Shown here piece by piece: positions 42,201 through 50,310 of a stretch of 64,000 bases of DNA. The stretch is from Methylacidiphilales bacterium (GTDB taxonomy: Bacteria; Verrucomicrobiota; Verrucomicrobiia; Methylacidiphilales; UBA1321). A model generated the notes under the pieces. It searched no databases and was not told the DNA's origin. It was given only the letters and a program-made list of their open reading frames with translations. The position numbers and the translations under genes were made by a program. Within the stretch, counting starts at the first letter, position 1. Every line of letters starts with the position of its first letter. The stretch covers positions 1 to 64,000 of the forward strand of contig JAJSLK010000049.1 of NCBI GenBank assembly GCA_021272165.1. The letters are read 5' to 3'.

Positions 42201-43316
42201 ATGAGGCAATGGCGTATTTTACATTCCGAGTCGTCGATGGGCTGGGGCGGGCAGGAGGTACGGGTCCTGGTGGAACTGGAATGGATGCGGGCGCATGGGC
42301 ATTGGGTGGCGCTGGCGGCGCATCCGGAGAGCGGCGCGGGGAAACAGGCGCGCCAAGCCGGGATCGAGCTCTACCCGATCAGCGCCCGCAAGGGGAAACT
42401 GCCCCTGGAATTAATTCCGATGGCGAGGTGGATTTCGCGGAACAAGATCGACGTAGTGAACACCCACAGCTCAAACGACGGCTGGCTGGTGGGACTGGCG
42501 GCGCGGCTGGCGCGGCGGCCGATTTTGATCCGCTCGCGGCATGTGGAGGTCGATTACCCAAGCCGATTCCGGAGCGGGCTTGCTTTCCGGAGCCTGCCGC
42601 ATCATCTGATCACGACCAGCCAGCGGATCGCGAACCGGGTGATGGAGGAATTGAGCCTTCCGGCCTGGCAGGTGACCTGCATTGCGACGGGAATCGATCT
42701 GAACAAATTCAATCCCGCGGTGAACGGAACGCTGCGGGAGGAACTGGGACTCAAGCCGGAGGTGGCGCTGGTGGGGATGGTCGCGGTTTTGCGAAGCTGG
42801 AAGGGGCACCCTATTTTCATCCAGTCGATGGAGCATGTGCTCAAGGCCTCCAGGCGGCCGGTCCGGTTCATCATCGCCGGAGACGGGCCGGGTCGGCAGG
42901 AATTGGCGGAGACCATCGCGCGGATGCCGTGGAAAGAGCACGTGACCATGCTGGGCCATCGGACCGATGTGCCGAACGTCGTGGCGTCGCTGGATGTGTT
43001 GGTGCTGCCCTCCTACGCGCACGAGGGGATCCCGCAGATCATTTTGCAGGCGCAGGCGACGGGACGCGCGGTGGTGGGGACGACGGTGGGGGGAATTCCG
43101 GAGGTGGTGGAGGACGACGTGACGGGACTATTGGTGCCACCGCGAAATCCGGAGGCGCTGGCGGAAAAGATCAGCGCGTTGCTGAACGACGCCGCCCTGC
43201 GGGAACGGCTGGGAACGGCGTCGCGGGCTCAGATGGAGAAGCATTACGGCGTTGATTCGATGGGCGAGCGCCTGCTGGCGCTGTATGAGGAAGTAAGCCA
43301 CCGCCGGGGTCAGTGA
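42201..43316 (+). CDS. Glycosyltransferase family 4
   Basis: A 371-residue GT4 enzyme. N-terminal half: LHSESSMGWGGQEVRVLVEL with the GG-QE loop, DVVNTHSSNDGWLVGLAARL; donor half: CIATGIDLNKFNP, MVAVLRSWKGHPIFIQSMEHV, FIIAGDGPGRQEL, VTMLGHRTDVPNVVASLDVL and LPSYAHEGIPQIILQAQATG (EX7E-type), then TTVGGIPEVVEDDVTGLLVP. It resembles lipopolysaccharide core or capsule glucosyl/galactosyltransferases. It is transcribed divergently from the GT9 operon but probably belongs to the same pathway. Confidence 0.93.
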   Translation: MRQWRILHSESSMGWGGQEVRVLVELEWMRAHGHWVALAAHPESGAGKQARQAGIELYPISARKGKLPLELIPMARWISRNKIDVVNTHSSNDGWLVGLAARLARRPILIRSRHVEVDYPSRFRSGLAFRSLPHHLITTSQRIANRVMEELSLPAWQVTCIATGIDLNKFNPAVNGTLREELGLKPEVALVGMVAVLRSWKGHPIFIQSMEHVLKASRRPVRFIIAGDGPGRQELAETIARMPWKEHVTMLGHRTDVPNVVASLDVLVLPSYAHEGIPQIILQAQATGRAVVGTTVGGIPEVVEDDVTGLLVPPRNPEALAEKISALLNDAALRERLGTASRAQMEKHYGVDSMGERLLALYEEVSHRRGQ

Positions 43317-43318
43317 TC

Positions 43319-44320
43319 TTAAGGCTTGAGGGCCTGGATCAGGATTTCGACGCGGCGGTTCGGCTGCTGCTGCTCGATGGAGCCCTGGGGGCTGACGATG
43401 TAATCGGCGCTGCCATGGCCGCGCGAGTGGAATTTGTACCCGTCGCCGCCGATGTGCTGGCGGAGCCATTCCTGGACGGCTACGGAGCGCTGCTGAGACA
43501 GGGTCTGATTGTAGTCAGGTTTGCCGAAAGAGTCGCTATAGCCATCGATCTGGATGTCGGCCTGCGGATACTTGGTGATCAGGCCGATGGCCTGGGTGAG
43601 AAGCGGCGCGGCCTCGGGCTTGAGCGAGGTGGAGTCAAAATCGAAGAGGACGTCGCTGGGAAGGCGGAGAAGGATGGGTTCCGGGAGGTTGGAAAGGCTG
43701 CTGTTGGCGTTGAAGGCGGGGGCAAGCTGGGCGAACCCGGGGAGGGTGCCGTTGACGCCATTGCCGCCGGCCGGGGCGCCGCCGGGAAGCCCGGGCTGGG
43801 GGTAGCTGGAATTGGAGCTGAGGATGTCCTGAACGAGCTTGGCGGAACTCGTGGGGCTGCCGGTGGAAGCGGGCTCGGTGTGGGCGACTTCAGTGGTGAT
43901 TTTGGCGTCGTTGGACTCAGCGAAAGGAAGGCTATGATTCAGATCGGTGGCGGCAATGACCCGGTTGGGCTCGGGGACGGAAGGCGTGGCCAGCGAGGGC
44001 TGGGGGGTCTGGAGCATCTTTTCGACCTGGTTGGGGTCGAGGTTGAAATCGGCGGGATTTTTAGGCGGCTCGGCGGCGGGCAGGTGGTCGATGGGGTTAT
44101 CCTGCTGGGGCTTGAGGGAGTCAGGATTGATTTCGATGCGTTTGACGTTGAAGGGGCCGGTCTGGGGGCCGTGGCTGCTCGGGATTTCCAGGGCGGGAAT
44201 GCGGTACCAGCCGAGAGCCCAGGCCACGAGGAGATGAATAAGGAGGGCGAGGCCCAACGCGCCCAGGACCCAGCGTTTCTGGAGACGTTCAGGTTCGGTA
44301 TGGACGCCGATGATGGGCAT
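43319..44320 (-). CDS. OmpA-like peptidoglycan-associated membrane protein
   Basis: A 333-residue protein with a single N-terminal membrane anchor (VLGALGLALLIHLLVAWALGW), a long Pro/Ser/Asn-rich periplasmic spacer (about 45-210) and a C-terminal OmpA domain: LPSDVLFDFDSTSLKPEAAP, ADIQIDGYSDSFGKPDYNQ, LSQQRSVAVQEWL, GHGSADYI and PNRRVEILI. The Asp and Arg that bind diaminopimelate are in 'GYSD' and 'NRRVEI'. It probably links the inner membrane to peptidoglycan. It is convergent with the GT4 gene, 2 bp apart. Confidence 0.88.
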   Translation of the reverse strand: MPIIGVHTEPERLQKRWVLGALGLALLIHLLVAWALGWYRIPALEIPSSHGPQTGPFNVKRIEINPDSLKPQQDNPIDHLPAAEPPKNPADFNLDPNQVEKMLQTPQPSLATPSVPEPNRVIAATDLNHSLPFAESNDAKITTEVAHTEPASTGSPTSSAKLVQDILSSNSSYPQPGLPGGAPAGGNGVNGTLPGFAQLAPAFNANSSLSNLPEPILLRLPSDVLFDFDSTSLKPEAAPLLTQAIGLITKYPQADIQIDGYSDSFGKPDYNQTLSQQRSVAVQEWLRQHIGGDGYKFHSRGHGSADYIVSPQGSIEQQQPNRRVEILIQALKP

Positions 44321-44455
44321 GGGGGAGGATAGCGGAGGAAGCAGTTGTTGTTAAGACGCGAAAAGGGGCGGTTTTGTTCAAGTTCCCTCGGATGTCAGCC
44401 AGGAATGGACGCATGGAAGAGTTGCATCCAATCATCCGCGGTCTTATTTTCAGCC

Positions 44456-44659
44456 ATGGCCCTTTTACCGGAAGATTTGGAGCGGATTCGTGCGATTGTG
44501 CGGGCCGAGCTGAGCCAGGCACAAAAAAATAGCGGCAGCTTTGTGAAGAGCTTTTTGAATCTCGGCAGAGGCCTGATGATTATATTTCTTGCCGTGTTGG
44601 CCCTGCACGTTGTGGTCATCGGTGGATTCACCATCTACCACCTGATGCATCAGGAATGA
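44456..44659 (+). CDS. Small single-span membrane protein
   Basis: A 67-residue protein from ATG 44456 (MALLPEDLERIRAIVRAELS). A charged amphipathic N-terminal helix (EDLERIRAIVRAELSQAQ) is followed by one transmembrane helix (GLMIIFLAVLALHVVVIGGF) and a short tail TIYHLMHQE. No family is recognised. The open frame extends further upstream, but the upstream portion is Cys/Ser-rich and not protein-like. Confidence 0.5.
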   Translation: MALLPEDLERIRAIVRAELSQAQKNSGSFVKSFLNLGRGLMIIFLAVLALHVVVIGGFTIYHLMHQE

Positions 44660-44681
44660 TGGAAAAGACGCGCGGCTTGAG

Positions 44682-45095
44682 TCATACAGTTTGAAAAGGA
44701 TTGATAACGGGCACCCCGGCTTTTTTGAAGTCGCGATCGTTGCGCGTGACGACGGTAAGCTTATGGGCGAGGGCGGTGGCCGCAATCATGCTGTCCTTGA
44801 TGGGCATGGACTGGCCGGTCCGGCGGAGTTCGGCCAACAGTTTGGCCCATTGCAGGCCGACGTTGGCATCCCAGGGCAGGCAGGTGATGGCCGTGATGAT
44901 GGTATGGAACCAGCGTTCGAGATTGCGCCGTTTTCTCCCTCGGGGCAGCAGGAGGATGCTGAAATGGATTTCGCCGAGGACGATAGGATCGACGACAAGA
45001 TACGTTTCGTGTGCCCGAAGCCATTCATGGACCCCGGGATGCGGTTCCGGTTTGGTGGGATCGCTGAGGACGTTGGCGTCGATGAGATAGGTCAC
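44682..45095 (-). CDS. vapC: VapC-type PIN-domain toxin
   Basis: A 137-residue PIN ribonuclease. Acidic residues are in place: TYLIDANVLSDPTK (first Asp), VDPIVLGEIHFSIL (Glu), MPIKDSMIAATALAHKLTVV (Asp) and TRNDRDFKKAGV (Asp). Such toxins cleave tRNA or rRNA. It overlaps vapB by 4 bp, the usual coupling. Confidence 0.93.
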   Translation of the reverse strand: MTYLIDANVLSDPTKPEPHPGVHEWLRAHETYLVVDPIVLGEIHFSILLLPRGRKRRNLERWFHTIITAITCLPWDANVGLQWAKLLAELRRTGQSMPIKDSMIAATALAHKLTVVTRNDRDFKKAGVPVINPFQTV

Positions 45096-45322
45096 AGCGT
45101 GTCGGTTGATTCGGATTCAATCGGCACGAAGAACCCCTTGACGGGGCAGGCCAGGAGCAGATCGACCAATCCCTGGTTGGCCGGACGCTTTTGGCGGATC
45201 AGGCGATAATCACCGGCGTCGAGGCGCTCAACCTTGAATTCCTCGCCGGGACGAATGTCGTCGCGCCGCCGGATTTCAACGGGAAGGACGATCTGGCCTT
45301 TACTGGAAATGGCGGTGGTCAC
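45092..45322 (-). CDS. vapB: VapB-type AbrB/MazE-fold antitoxin
   Basis: A 76-residue antitoxin from a GTG start. The N-terminal swapped-hairpin DNA-binding domain is clear: AISSKGQIVLPVEIRRRDDI and GEEFKVERLDAGDYRLI. The C-terminal PVKGFFVPIESESTDTL would bind VapC. It is promoter-proximal, and the palindrome at 45328-45344 is its likely operator. Confidence 0.92.
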   Translation of the reverse strand: MTTAISSKGQIVLPVEIRRRDDIRPGEEFKVERLDAGDYRLIRQKRPANQGLVDLLLACPVKGFFVPIESESTDTL

Positions 45323-45327
45323 AAAAA

Positions 45328-45344
45328 GTAAGATTCCATCTTAC
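45328..45344 (-). promoter_or_regulatory. Palindromic operator of vapBC
   Basis: A perfect inverted repeat, GTAAGAT-TCC-ATCTTAC, lies 5 bp upstream of the vapB GTG. Position and size fit autoregulation by VapB-VapC. Confidence 0.65.
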
Positions 45345-45358
45345 CAGTGATCTGTCAA

Positions 45359-45790
45359 TCATCCCGCCGCCTGGCGGGCGGGGCGGAGAAGTTCCTTTTT
45401 GACTCGGTCAAGCAGGCCGTTGACGAATTTGCCCGATTCGGCGGTGCTGAATTTCTTGGCGATTTCGATGGCCTCATTGATGGAGACGACGGGGGGAATT
45501 TCGGGCCGGAACAGCATTTCGTAAACGGCGAGGCGGAGGATGTTGCGGTCGACCACGGCCAGCCGTTCAAAGTCCCAGTTGTCGGCGAGAGTGCGGACCT
45601 TGGCGTCGATTTCAGGAAGTTTTTCCAGGGCGCCGCGGAGGAGGTCGTTGGCGAAATCGCGGACATTTTTGGGTTCCTCGTTCTGTTTCCAGAAGGCGTC
45701 GAGGGCCTGTTCGATATCGGCAGGTTTGTGGACGTCGACCTGGTAAAGGAACTGGATGGCAGCTTCCCGCCCATCGCGGCGCAGGCCCAT
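45359..45790 (-). CDS. nusB: Transcription antitermination factor NusB
   Basis: A 143-residue all-helical protein that with NusE binds boxA RNA during rRNA transcription. ATG 45790 gives MGLRRDGREAAIQFLYQVDV, the canonical 'RR..RE.A.Q.LY..D' start. Later blocks: FANDLLRGAL, NWDFERLAVVDRNILRLAVYE, PPVVSINEAIEIAKKFSTAE and KFVNGLLDRV. It follows ribH by 1 bp, the widely conserved ribH-nusB pair. Confidence 0.96.
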   Translation of the reverse strand: MGLRRDGREAAIQFLYQVDVHKPADIEQALDAFWKQNEEPKNVRDFANDLLRGALEKLPEIDAKVRTLADNWDFERLAVVDRNILRLAVYEMLFRPEIPPVVSINEAIEIAKKFSTAESGKFVNGLLDRVKKELLRPARQAAG

Positions 45791-45791
45791 A

Positions 45792-46229
45792 TCAGCGGTC
45801 TCCTTTTGCGGCCAAGGCCAGCGCGAGGGCGGCCTCGGCGGCTTCGCGTCCGCGGTTGAGCTTTTTCCCGAAACAGCGGGCGCGGGCCTCGGCCTCGGTG
45901 GTGACGGCGAGGACCTGGTGAATGACCGGAACATCTGTTTCGAGCGCGATGCGCATGAGGCCGTCGGTGACGCCACGGAGGATTTCCTGCGCATGCAGGG
46001 TGCGGCCCTGCCAGACGAGGCCGAGGGCGATGACGGCGGCGTAGCGTTTGGTGCGGGCAAGGCGCTGGACCTGGAGGGGGATTTCGAAGGCGCCGGGGAC
46101 GCGGACAACTTTTTGTTCATAGCCTTTCAGACCGGCCTGGGCGGAGGCGAGAAGCGCGTCGGTGTATTCGCGATTGAATTCGCTGGCAACGATGGCGAAG
46201 CGGGGTGAAAAAGAACGAGAGGAAGCCAC
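45792..46229 (-). CDS. ribH: 6,7-dimethyl-8-ribityllumazine synthase
   Basis: A 145-residue enzyme for the penultimate riboflavin step. FAIVASEFNREYTDALL, VRVPGAFEIPLQVQRLA and KLNRGREAAEAALAL are family blocks. The usual GxIxGxTxHFDYV segment reads GLVWQGRTLHAQEIL: the catalytic His is kept but the flanking residues are changed, and the FGVLT block is HQVLAVTT. This looks like a lineage-specific variant and not a loss, since the rest is intact. It is directly upstream of nusB. Confidence 0.9.
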   Translation of the reverse strand: MASSRSFSPRFAIVASEFNREYTDALLASAQAGLKGYEQKVVRVPGAFEIPLQVQRLARTKRYAAVIALGLVWQGRTLHAQEILRGVTDGLMRIALETDVPVIHQVLAVTTEAEARARCFGKKLNRGREAAEAALALALAAKGDR

Positions 46230-46384
46230 ACTAAAGGCTGGGCGAAAAATTGGGAGGGGTCACGTTTTTTCGTTTGCGGTGAAGAAGTGCTCGCGTCGGA
46301 ACGTCAATATGACAAATAGGTAATACTTTGATTTTGGACACCGTGACGGTGGACAAATGAAGTCGCAGCAACTAGACGCACAAG

Positions 46385-48133
46385 ATGGACCTGAATCCCG
46401 CGCAAGGCCGATCCGGAGTGGAAGAACCACGCCGTTCCGCTCTGGCCGATTTTCTGATTCTGGCGGCGATCATCACGGTCCTGTTCAGTCTGATCGAAAT
46501 GGGGAAGGAGTGGCATCACCCTTTCCAGAGCTCGGTCGATATCAATCTTTCGCCCTGGTACCTGCCCTATTACACGATGCTGTCGTTTCTGCGCGGGGCG
46601 GTGGCCTACGTGCTTTCATTTCTGTTTACGCTTTTTTACGCGCGATGGGCGGCCTATGACCGGAAGGCGGAACGGTTTCTGATTCCGCTGCTGGATATTC
46701 TCCAGAGCTTGCCGCTGTCGGCCTTCCTGGTGCCGATCGAGTTGGCCCTGGTGGCCCTTTTTCCGCACAACAACATCGGGATCGAACTGAGCTGCATCAT
46801 TGTGATTTTCACGGGGCAGGTGTGGAACATGACGTTCAGTTTTTATTATTCGCTGAAGGCGCTGCCGGTCGATTTTGCCGACGTGGGCAAGCTGGCGCGA
46901 TTTACCCCCTGGCAGAAATTCACGCAGGTCGAACTGCCCTTCGCGACGAAGGGATTGGTGTACAACAGCATGGTATCCTTGGCCGGCGGGTGGTTCTTCC
47001 TGTCGATCATTGAGGCGTTCACGATTGGGAACCAGGACTTCCGGGTGAAGGGGGTGGGTTCATACATGAGCGTGGCGCAGGAGCAGAAAGATGGCTGGGC
47101 GCAGTTTTATGCGGTCGTGGCGATGATGATCATGGTGGTGGCGATCGACCAGTTGATCTGGCGGCCGCTGATTGTCTGGTCGAACAAGTTTAAAATCGAG
47201 GACACGGAATCGGAATTTCAGGACCGGTCGGCGGTACTCCTTTATTTCAGCCGGTCGCGCCTGGCGGGATGGATGCATCGCAAGTTTTCCAACTTGGTTC
47301 GCCGGCCCCCGGCGCAGGTAGTGACGGCTCCGAGAGTAATGGTGGAGCATTCGCCGGGGATTGTGAAGAAGGCCCTGGAGCGGACGCCGTGGCGTGGCTT
47401 CTTTACCGTGGTGGTCCTGGCCATGCTGGCTTACGGAGGCTGGCAGATGGTGAAGCTCTTATGGGAAGTGACGTGGCAGGAATGGCTGACGATTGCGGGG
47501 GACTTGCTCCTGACGCTGATCCGGGTGCTGTCGGCGATGGCGTTGAGCACGGTGATTGCGGTGCCGGCGGGCATCTGGATCGGCTCGAACCCGAAGTTGG
47601 CGCGGTACCTGATGCCGTTGACGCAGATTGCGGCGTCGTTTCCCTCACCGCTGGTTTTTCCAAACCTGTTTTTCCTGATCTACCTCGCGGGCGGCGAGGG
47701 CAGCCTGCAATGGGGCGCGGTGATCCTCATGATGTTGGGGACAGTCTGGTATATTCTTTTTAATGTGATTGCCGGAGCGAGCGCCATTCCGCAGGACCTG
47801 CGGGCCTGCACCCAGCTGACCCATCTGCATGGATGGCAGAAGTGGCGGACCTTGTGGCTGCCGGGAATTTTTCCGGCGCTGACGACGGGATGGATCACCG
47901 CGGCAGGGGGCGCCTGGAATGCGAGTATCGCATCGGAATATGTGAATTACCAGGGAAAGACCGAGACGGCCACGGGACTCGGGGCGCTGATTTGTCAGGC
48001 GACCGATCAGGGGAATTTTCCGAAACTGGCGGCAGCGGTGCTGGCAATGGCGCTTTTTGTGGTGTTTTTCAACCGGTTTGTCTGGAAACGGCTTTCCGCC
48101 GTGGCGCAGGAACGTTATCAATTTCTAACCTGA
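46385..48133 (+). CDS. NitT/TauT-type ABC transporter permease, tandem-fused
   Basis: A 582-residue inner-membrane protein with two BPD_transp_1 permease halves in one chain. The first half (about 60-270) has EAA-like AARFTPWQ region KALPVDFADVGKLARFTPWQ; the second (about 355-580) has ASAIPQDLRACTQLTHLHGW followed by WRTLWLPGIFPALTTGW. Ten to twelve transmembrane helices are expected. A ~70-residue soluble linker with FKIEDTESEFQDRSAV joins them. It is followed 9 bp later by its ATPase. No periplasmic binding protein gene is nearby, so the substrate (nitrate, sulfonate or similar by family) is unknown. Confidence 0.88.
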   Translation: MDLNPAQGRSGVEEPRRSALADFLILAAIITVLFSLIEMGKEWHHPFQSSVDINLSPWYLPYYTMLSFLRGAVAYVLSFLFTLFYARWAAYDRKAERFLIPLLDILQSLPLSAFLVPIELALVALFPHNNIGIELSCIIVIFTGQVWNMTFSFYYSLKALPVDFADVGKLARFTPWQKFTQVELPFATKGLVYNSMVSLAGGWFFLSIIEAFTIGNQDFRVKGVGSYMSVAQEQKDGWAQFYAVVAMMIMVVAIDQLIWRPLIVWSNKFKIEDTESEFQDRSAVLLYFSRSRLAGWMHRKFSNLVRRPPAQVVTAPRVMVEHSPGIVKKALERTPWRGFFTVVVLAMLAYGGWQMVKLLWEVTWQEWLTIAGDLLLTLIRVLSAMALSTVIAVPAGIWIGSNPKLARYLMPLTQIAASFPSPLVFPNLFFLIYLAGGEGSLQWGAVILMMLGTVWYILFNVIAGASAIPQDLRACTQLTHLHGWQKWRTLWLPGIFPALTTGWITAAGGAWNASIASEYVNYQGKTETATGLGALICQATDQGNFPKLAAAVLAMALFVVFFNRFVWKRLSAVAQERYQFLT

Positions 48134-48142
48134 GAGATCGTC

Positions 48143-49516
48143 ATGTCCACTTCCGCATCAACCTCCACGCCCATCGTTGAACTGAGCAACATCGAAATGA
48201 GGTTCGGCGAGGGCGGAGAGAAAGAGATGAAAGTGCTGGAGAACATCAACCTGACGGTGAACGAGCATGACGTGATGGCGCTGCTGGGTCCCTCGGGCTG
48301 CGGCAAGTCGACGATCATGCGGATTTTTTCAGGCCTGATCCAGCCAACCAGCGGGACGGTGAAGTACCGGGGCAACCGGCTGCGCGGGGTGAACCCGGGC
48401 GTGGCGATGGTCTTCCAGAACTTCGCGCTGTTTCCATGGCTGACGGTGCGGGAGAACGTTTTGCTCGGGCTGGAGAATGCGTCTTATAACGCCGAGGAGA
48501 AGGAACAGCATTTCCAGAAGATCATCGAGACGGTGGGATTGGACGGTTACGGTGATGTTTTGCCGAAGGAGCTTTCCGGCGGGATGAAGCAGCGGGTGGG
48601 AATCGCGCGCGCTTTGATCATGGAGCCGGAGATTCTTTGCATGGACGAGCCCTTCAGCGCGCTGGACGTGCTGACGGGCGAAACGTTGCGCAATGAAATC
48701 GGGCGCATCGCTTCAGACCCATCGGCGGGTTTCAAGAGCCTGGTCATCGTGACCCATAACATCGCCGAGGCGGTTTATCTGGCGCGCAACATCGTCGTAC
48801 TGGCGGCGCATCCGGGCCGGGTGCAGAAGATTGTGCCGAATCCTCTGCCCTATCCGCGCGATCCGTCGAGTGCGCCGTTCCAGCAGCTCGTGGCGCAGAT
48901 CCACGCGATCCTGACCAACTCCGTGTTGCATGACGAGCCGACGGTGACCGAGCCGGAGCTGGTATCAGCCGAAAATGCCGAGGAGGCGACTTACGTGCCC
49001 ATGCCGAACGTGACGATGGGCGAGGTGATGGGGCTGGTGCAAATGCTCGGCCGGGAACCCGAAAGCATCTTTGCCCTGGCCACCCGGTTGAAGAAGGACT
49101 TCAGCACGTTCCTGTCGGTGATCAAGGCGGCGGAGTTGATTGACATGGTGGAAACGCCGGGGCAAACGGTGCGGTTGACGAAGGCGGGAATGGCCGTGCA
49201 CAACGCCGACCTGAAGCAGCGGAAGAAGCTGATCCACGACGCGCTGCTGGAATTGAAGATTTACCGTTACTTCGCGGACAAGATTGATCAGTCGGAAACG
49301 CACGAGCTGACGGAAGAGGAGGTATTGAACGACCTGACCCAGTTCTTTCCGAACGAGCGGCCGAAGATCCTGTTCAAGAACCTGGTGGCATGGGCCCGTT
49401 ATGCCGATCTTTTCTCGTTCGACCCGCGCCGGGCGGTGTTGAAGCGGTTTGAAAAGGCTTACCTGGGCAAGCCGCCGGCGTCCCGGTTGCGGAAGGCGGA
49501 GGAATCAGAAGGATAA
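48143..49516 (+). CDS. NitT/TauT-type ABC transporter ATPase with C-terminal AAA-associated domain
   Basis: A 457-residue protein. The N-terminal ABC domain has Walker [17 protein letters not shown]-loop [16 protein letters not shown], signature [16 protein letters not shown] and Walker [13 protein letters not shown], plus the switch His in [12 protein letters not shown]. The extra ~180 C-terminal residues ([57 protein letters not shown]) match the AAA-associated winged-helix-like domain found on some nitrate/sulfonate ABC ATPases. It is probably regulatory. Partner of the preceding permease. Confidence 0.9.
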   Translation: MSTSASTSTPIVELSNIEMRFGEGGEKEMKVLENINLTVNEHDVMALLGPSGCGKSTIMRIFSGLIQPTSGTVKYRGNRLRGVNPGVAMVFQNFALFPWLTVRENVLLGLENASYNAEEKEQHFQKIIETVGLDGYGDVLPKELSGGMKQRVGIARALIMEPEILCMDEPFSALDVLTGETLRNEIGRIASDPSAGFKSLVIVTHNIAEAVYLARNIVVLAAHPGRVQKIVPNPLPYPRDPSSAPFQQLVAQIHAILTNSVLHDEPTVTEPELVSAENAEEATYVPMPNVTMGEVMGLVQMLGREPESIFALATRLKKDFSTFLSVIKAAELIDMVETPGQTVRLTKAGMAVHNADLKQRKKLIHDALLELKIYRYFADKIDQSETHELTEEEVLNDLTQFFPNERPKILFKNLVAWARYADLFSFDPRRAVLKRFEKAYLGKPPASRLRKAEESEG

Positions 49517-49631
49517 AAATCGGATTGACGGGAGGAGCGGGTTTGGCAGACTGTCCAACCGCCGTTGTTGCGCCGGCCTGTTTGACAGGACCCTTCGCCC
49601 GGCTCCTAAAACACTTAAACCACTTATTTCC

Positions 49632-50159
49632 ATGCCTGTTGACGTCATCCTGAAAACGAAGATCGAAGGGCTCGGCAGCGAGGCGGATATCGTCTCGGTG
49701 AAGCCCGGCTATGCCCGCAATTTCCTGATCCCGAAGGACTTTGCTGCTCCCGCCACCCAGGCAACGAAGCGGCAGGTAGAGGAACTGAAGCGCAAACGAG
49801 CCGAGCGCGAGGCTGCTGAGTTGAACGAAGCGCAGGAGCTGGCCGGGAAGCTGGGCAAGCTGAAGCTGGTGTTTGTCCTCCAGTCAGGCGAAGGCCAGGA
49901 GAAGAGCTTTGGTTCGGTGACCAACCACGACATCGTGGTAAAGCTGAAAGAAGCCGGCTACGATATCGACCGGAAAAAGATCGACCTGCACAAGGCGATC
50001 AAGGACCTGGGCGATCACGAAGTGACCGTGAAGCTTGCCTCGGAAGTCCAAGCCAAGCTGACGATTACGGTGAACCACCCGGCGCCGAAAGAAGCTCCCG
50101 AGGGGGAAGCAGCGGCCGAGGCCAAGGGCGGAAAAAAGCCCAAGGCGAAAAAAGCCTGA
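49632..50159 (+). CDS. rplI: 50S ribosomal protein L9
   Basis: A 175-residue bL9. ATG 49632 gives MPVDVILKTKIEGLGSEADI; the frame is open upstream but non-homologous. The N-domain signature VKPGYARNFLIPKDFAAPAT, the long connecting helix (KRQVEELKRKRAEREAAEL) and the C-domain (KLVFVLQSGEGQEKSFGSVT; LHKAIKDLGDHEVTVKL) are all present. A ~25-residue Ala/Lys/Glu-rich tail extends beyond the usual ~150 residues. rpsF, ssb and rpsR, common partners, are not adjacent. Confidence 0.96.
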   Translation: MPVDVILKTKIEGLGSEADIVSVKPGYARNFLIPKDFAAPATQATKRQVEELKRKRAEREAAELNEAQELAGKLGKLKLVFVLQSGEGQEKSFGSVTNHDIVVKLKEAGYDIDRKKIDLHKAIKDLGDHEVTVKLASEVQAKLTITVNHPAPKEAPEGEAAAEAKGGKKPKAKKA

Positions 50160-50310
50160 GACATCGCCATAGCAGGCCAAAATAAGGGCCTCTTATTCGC
50201 TTGACGTTTATTGGTAGCATCTCCAAATTCTGGCCCAGACGCGGAATCAGGCCTTGGGAATACAATATACGTGTTCCTAAGCTGCTTGCTTTCACAAACA
50301 AAGGGGAGTT

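Noticed and set aside
50160-50310. Terminator after rplI (AGGCC...GGCCT) and a TTGACG-based promoter for bamA
   Set aside because: The stem is only 5 bp without a U-tract, and no acceptable -10 lies at a normal spacing from TTGACG.
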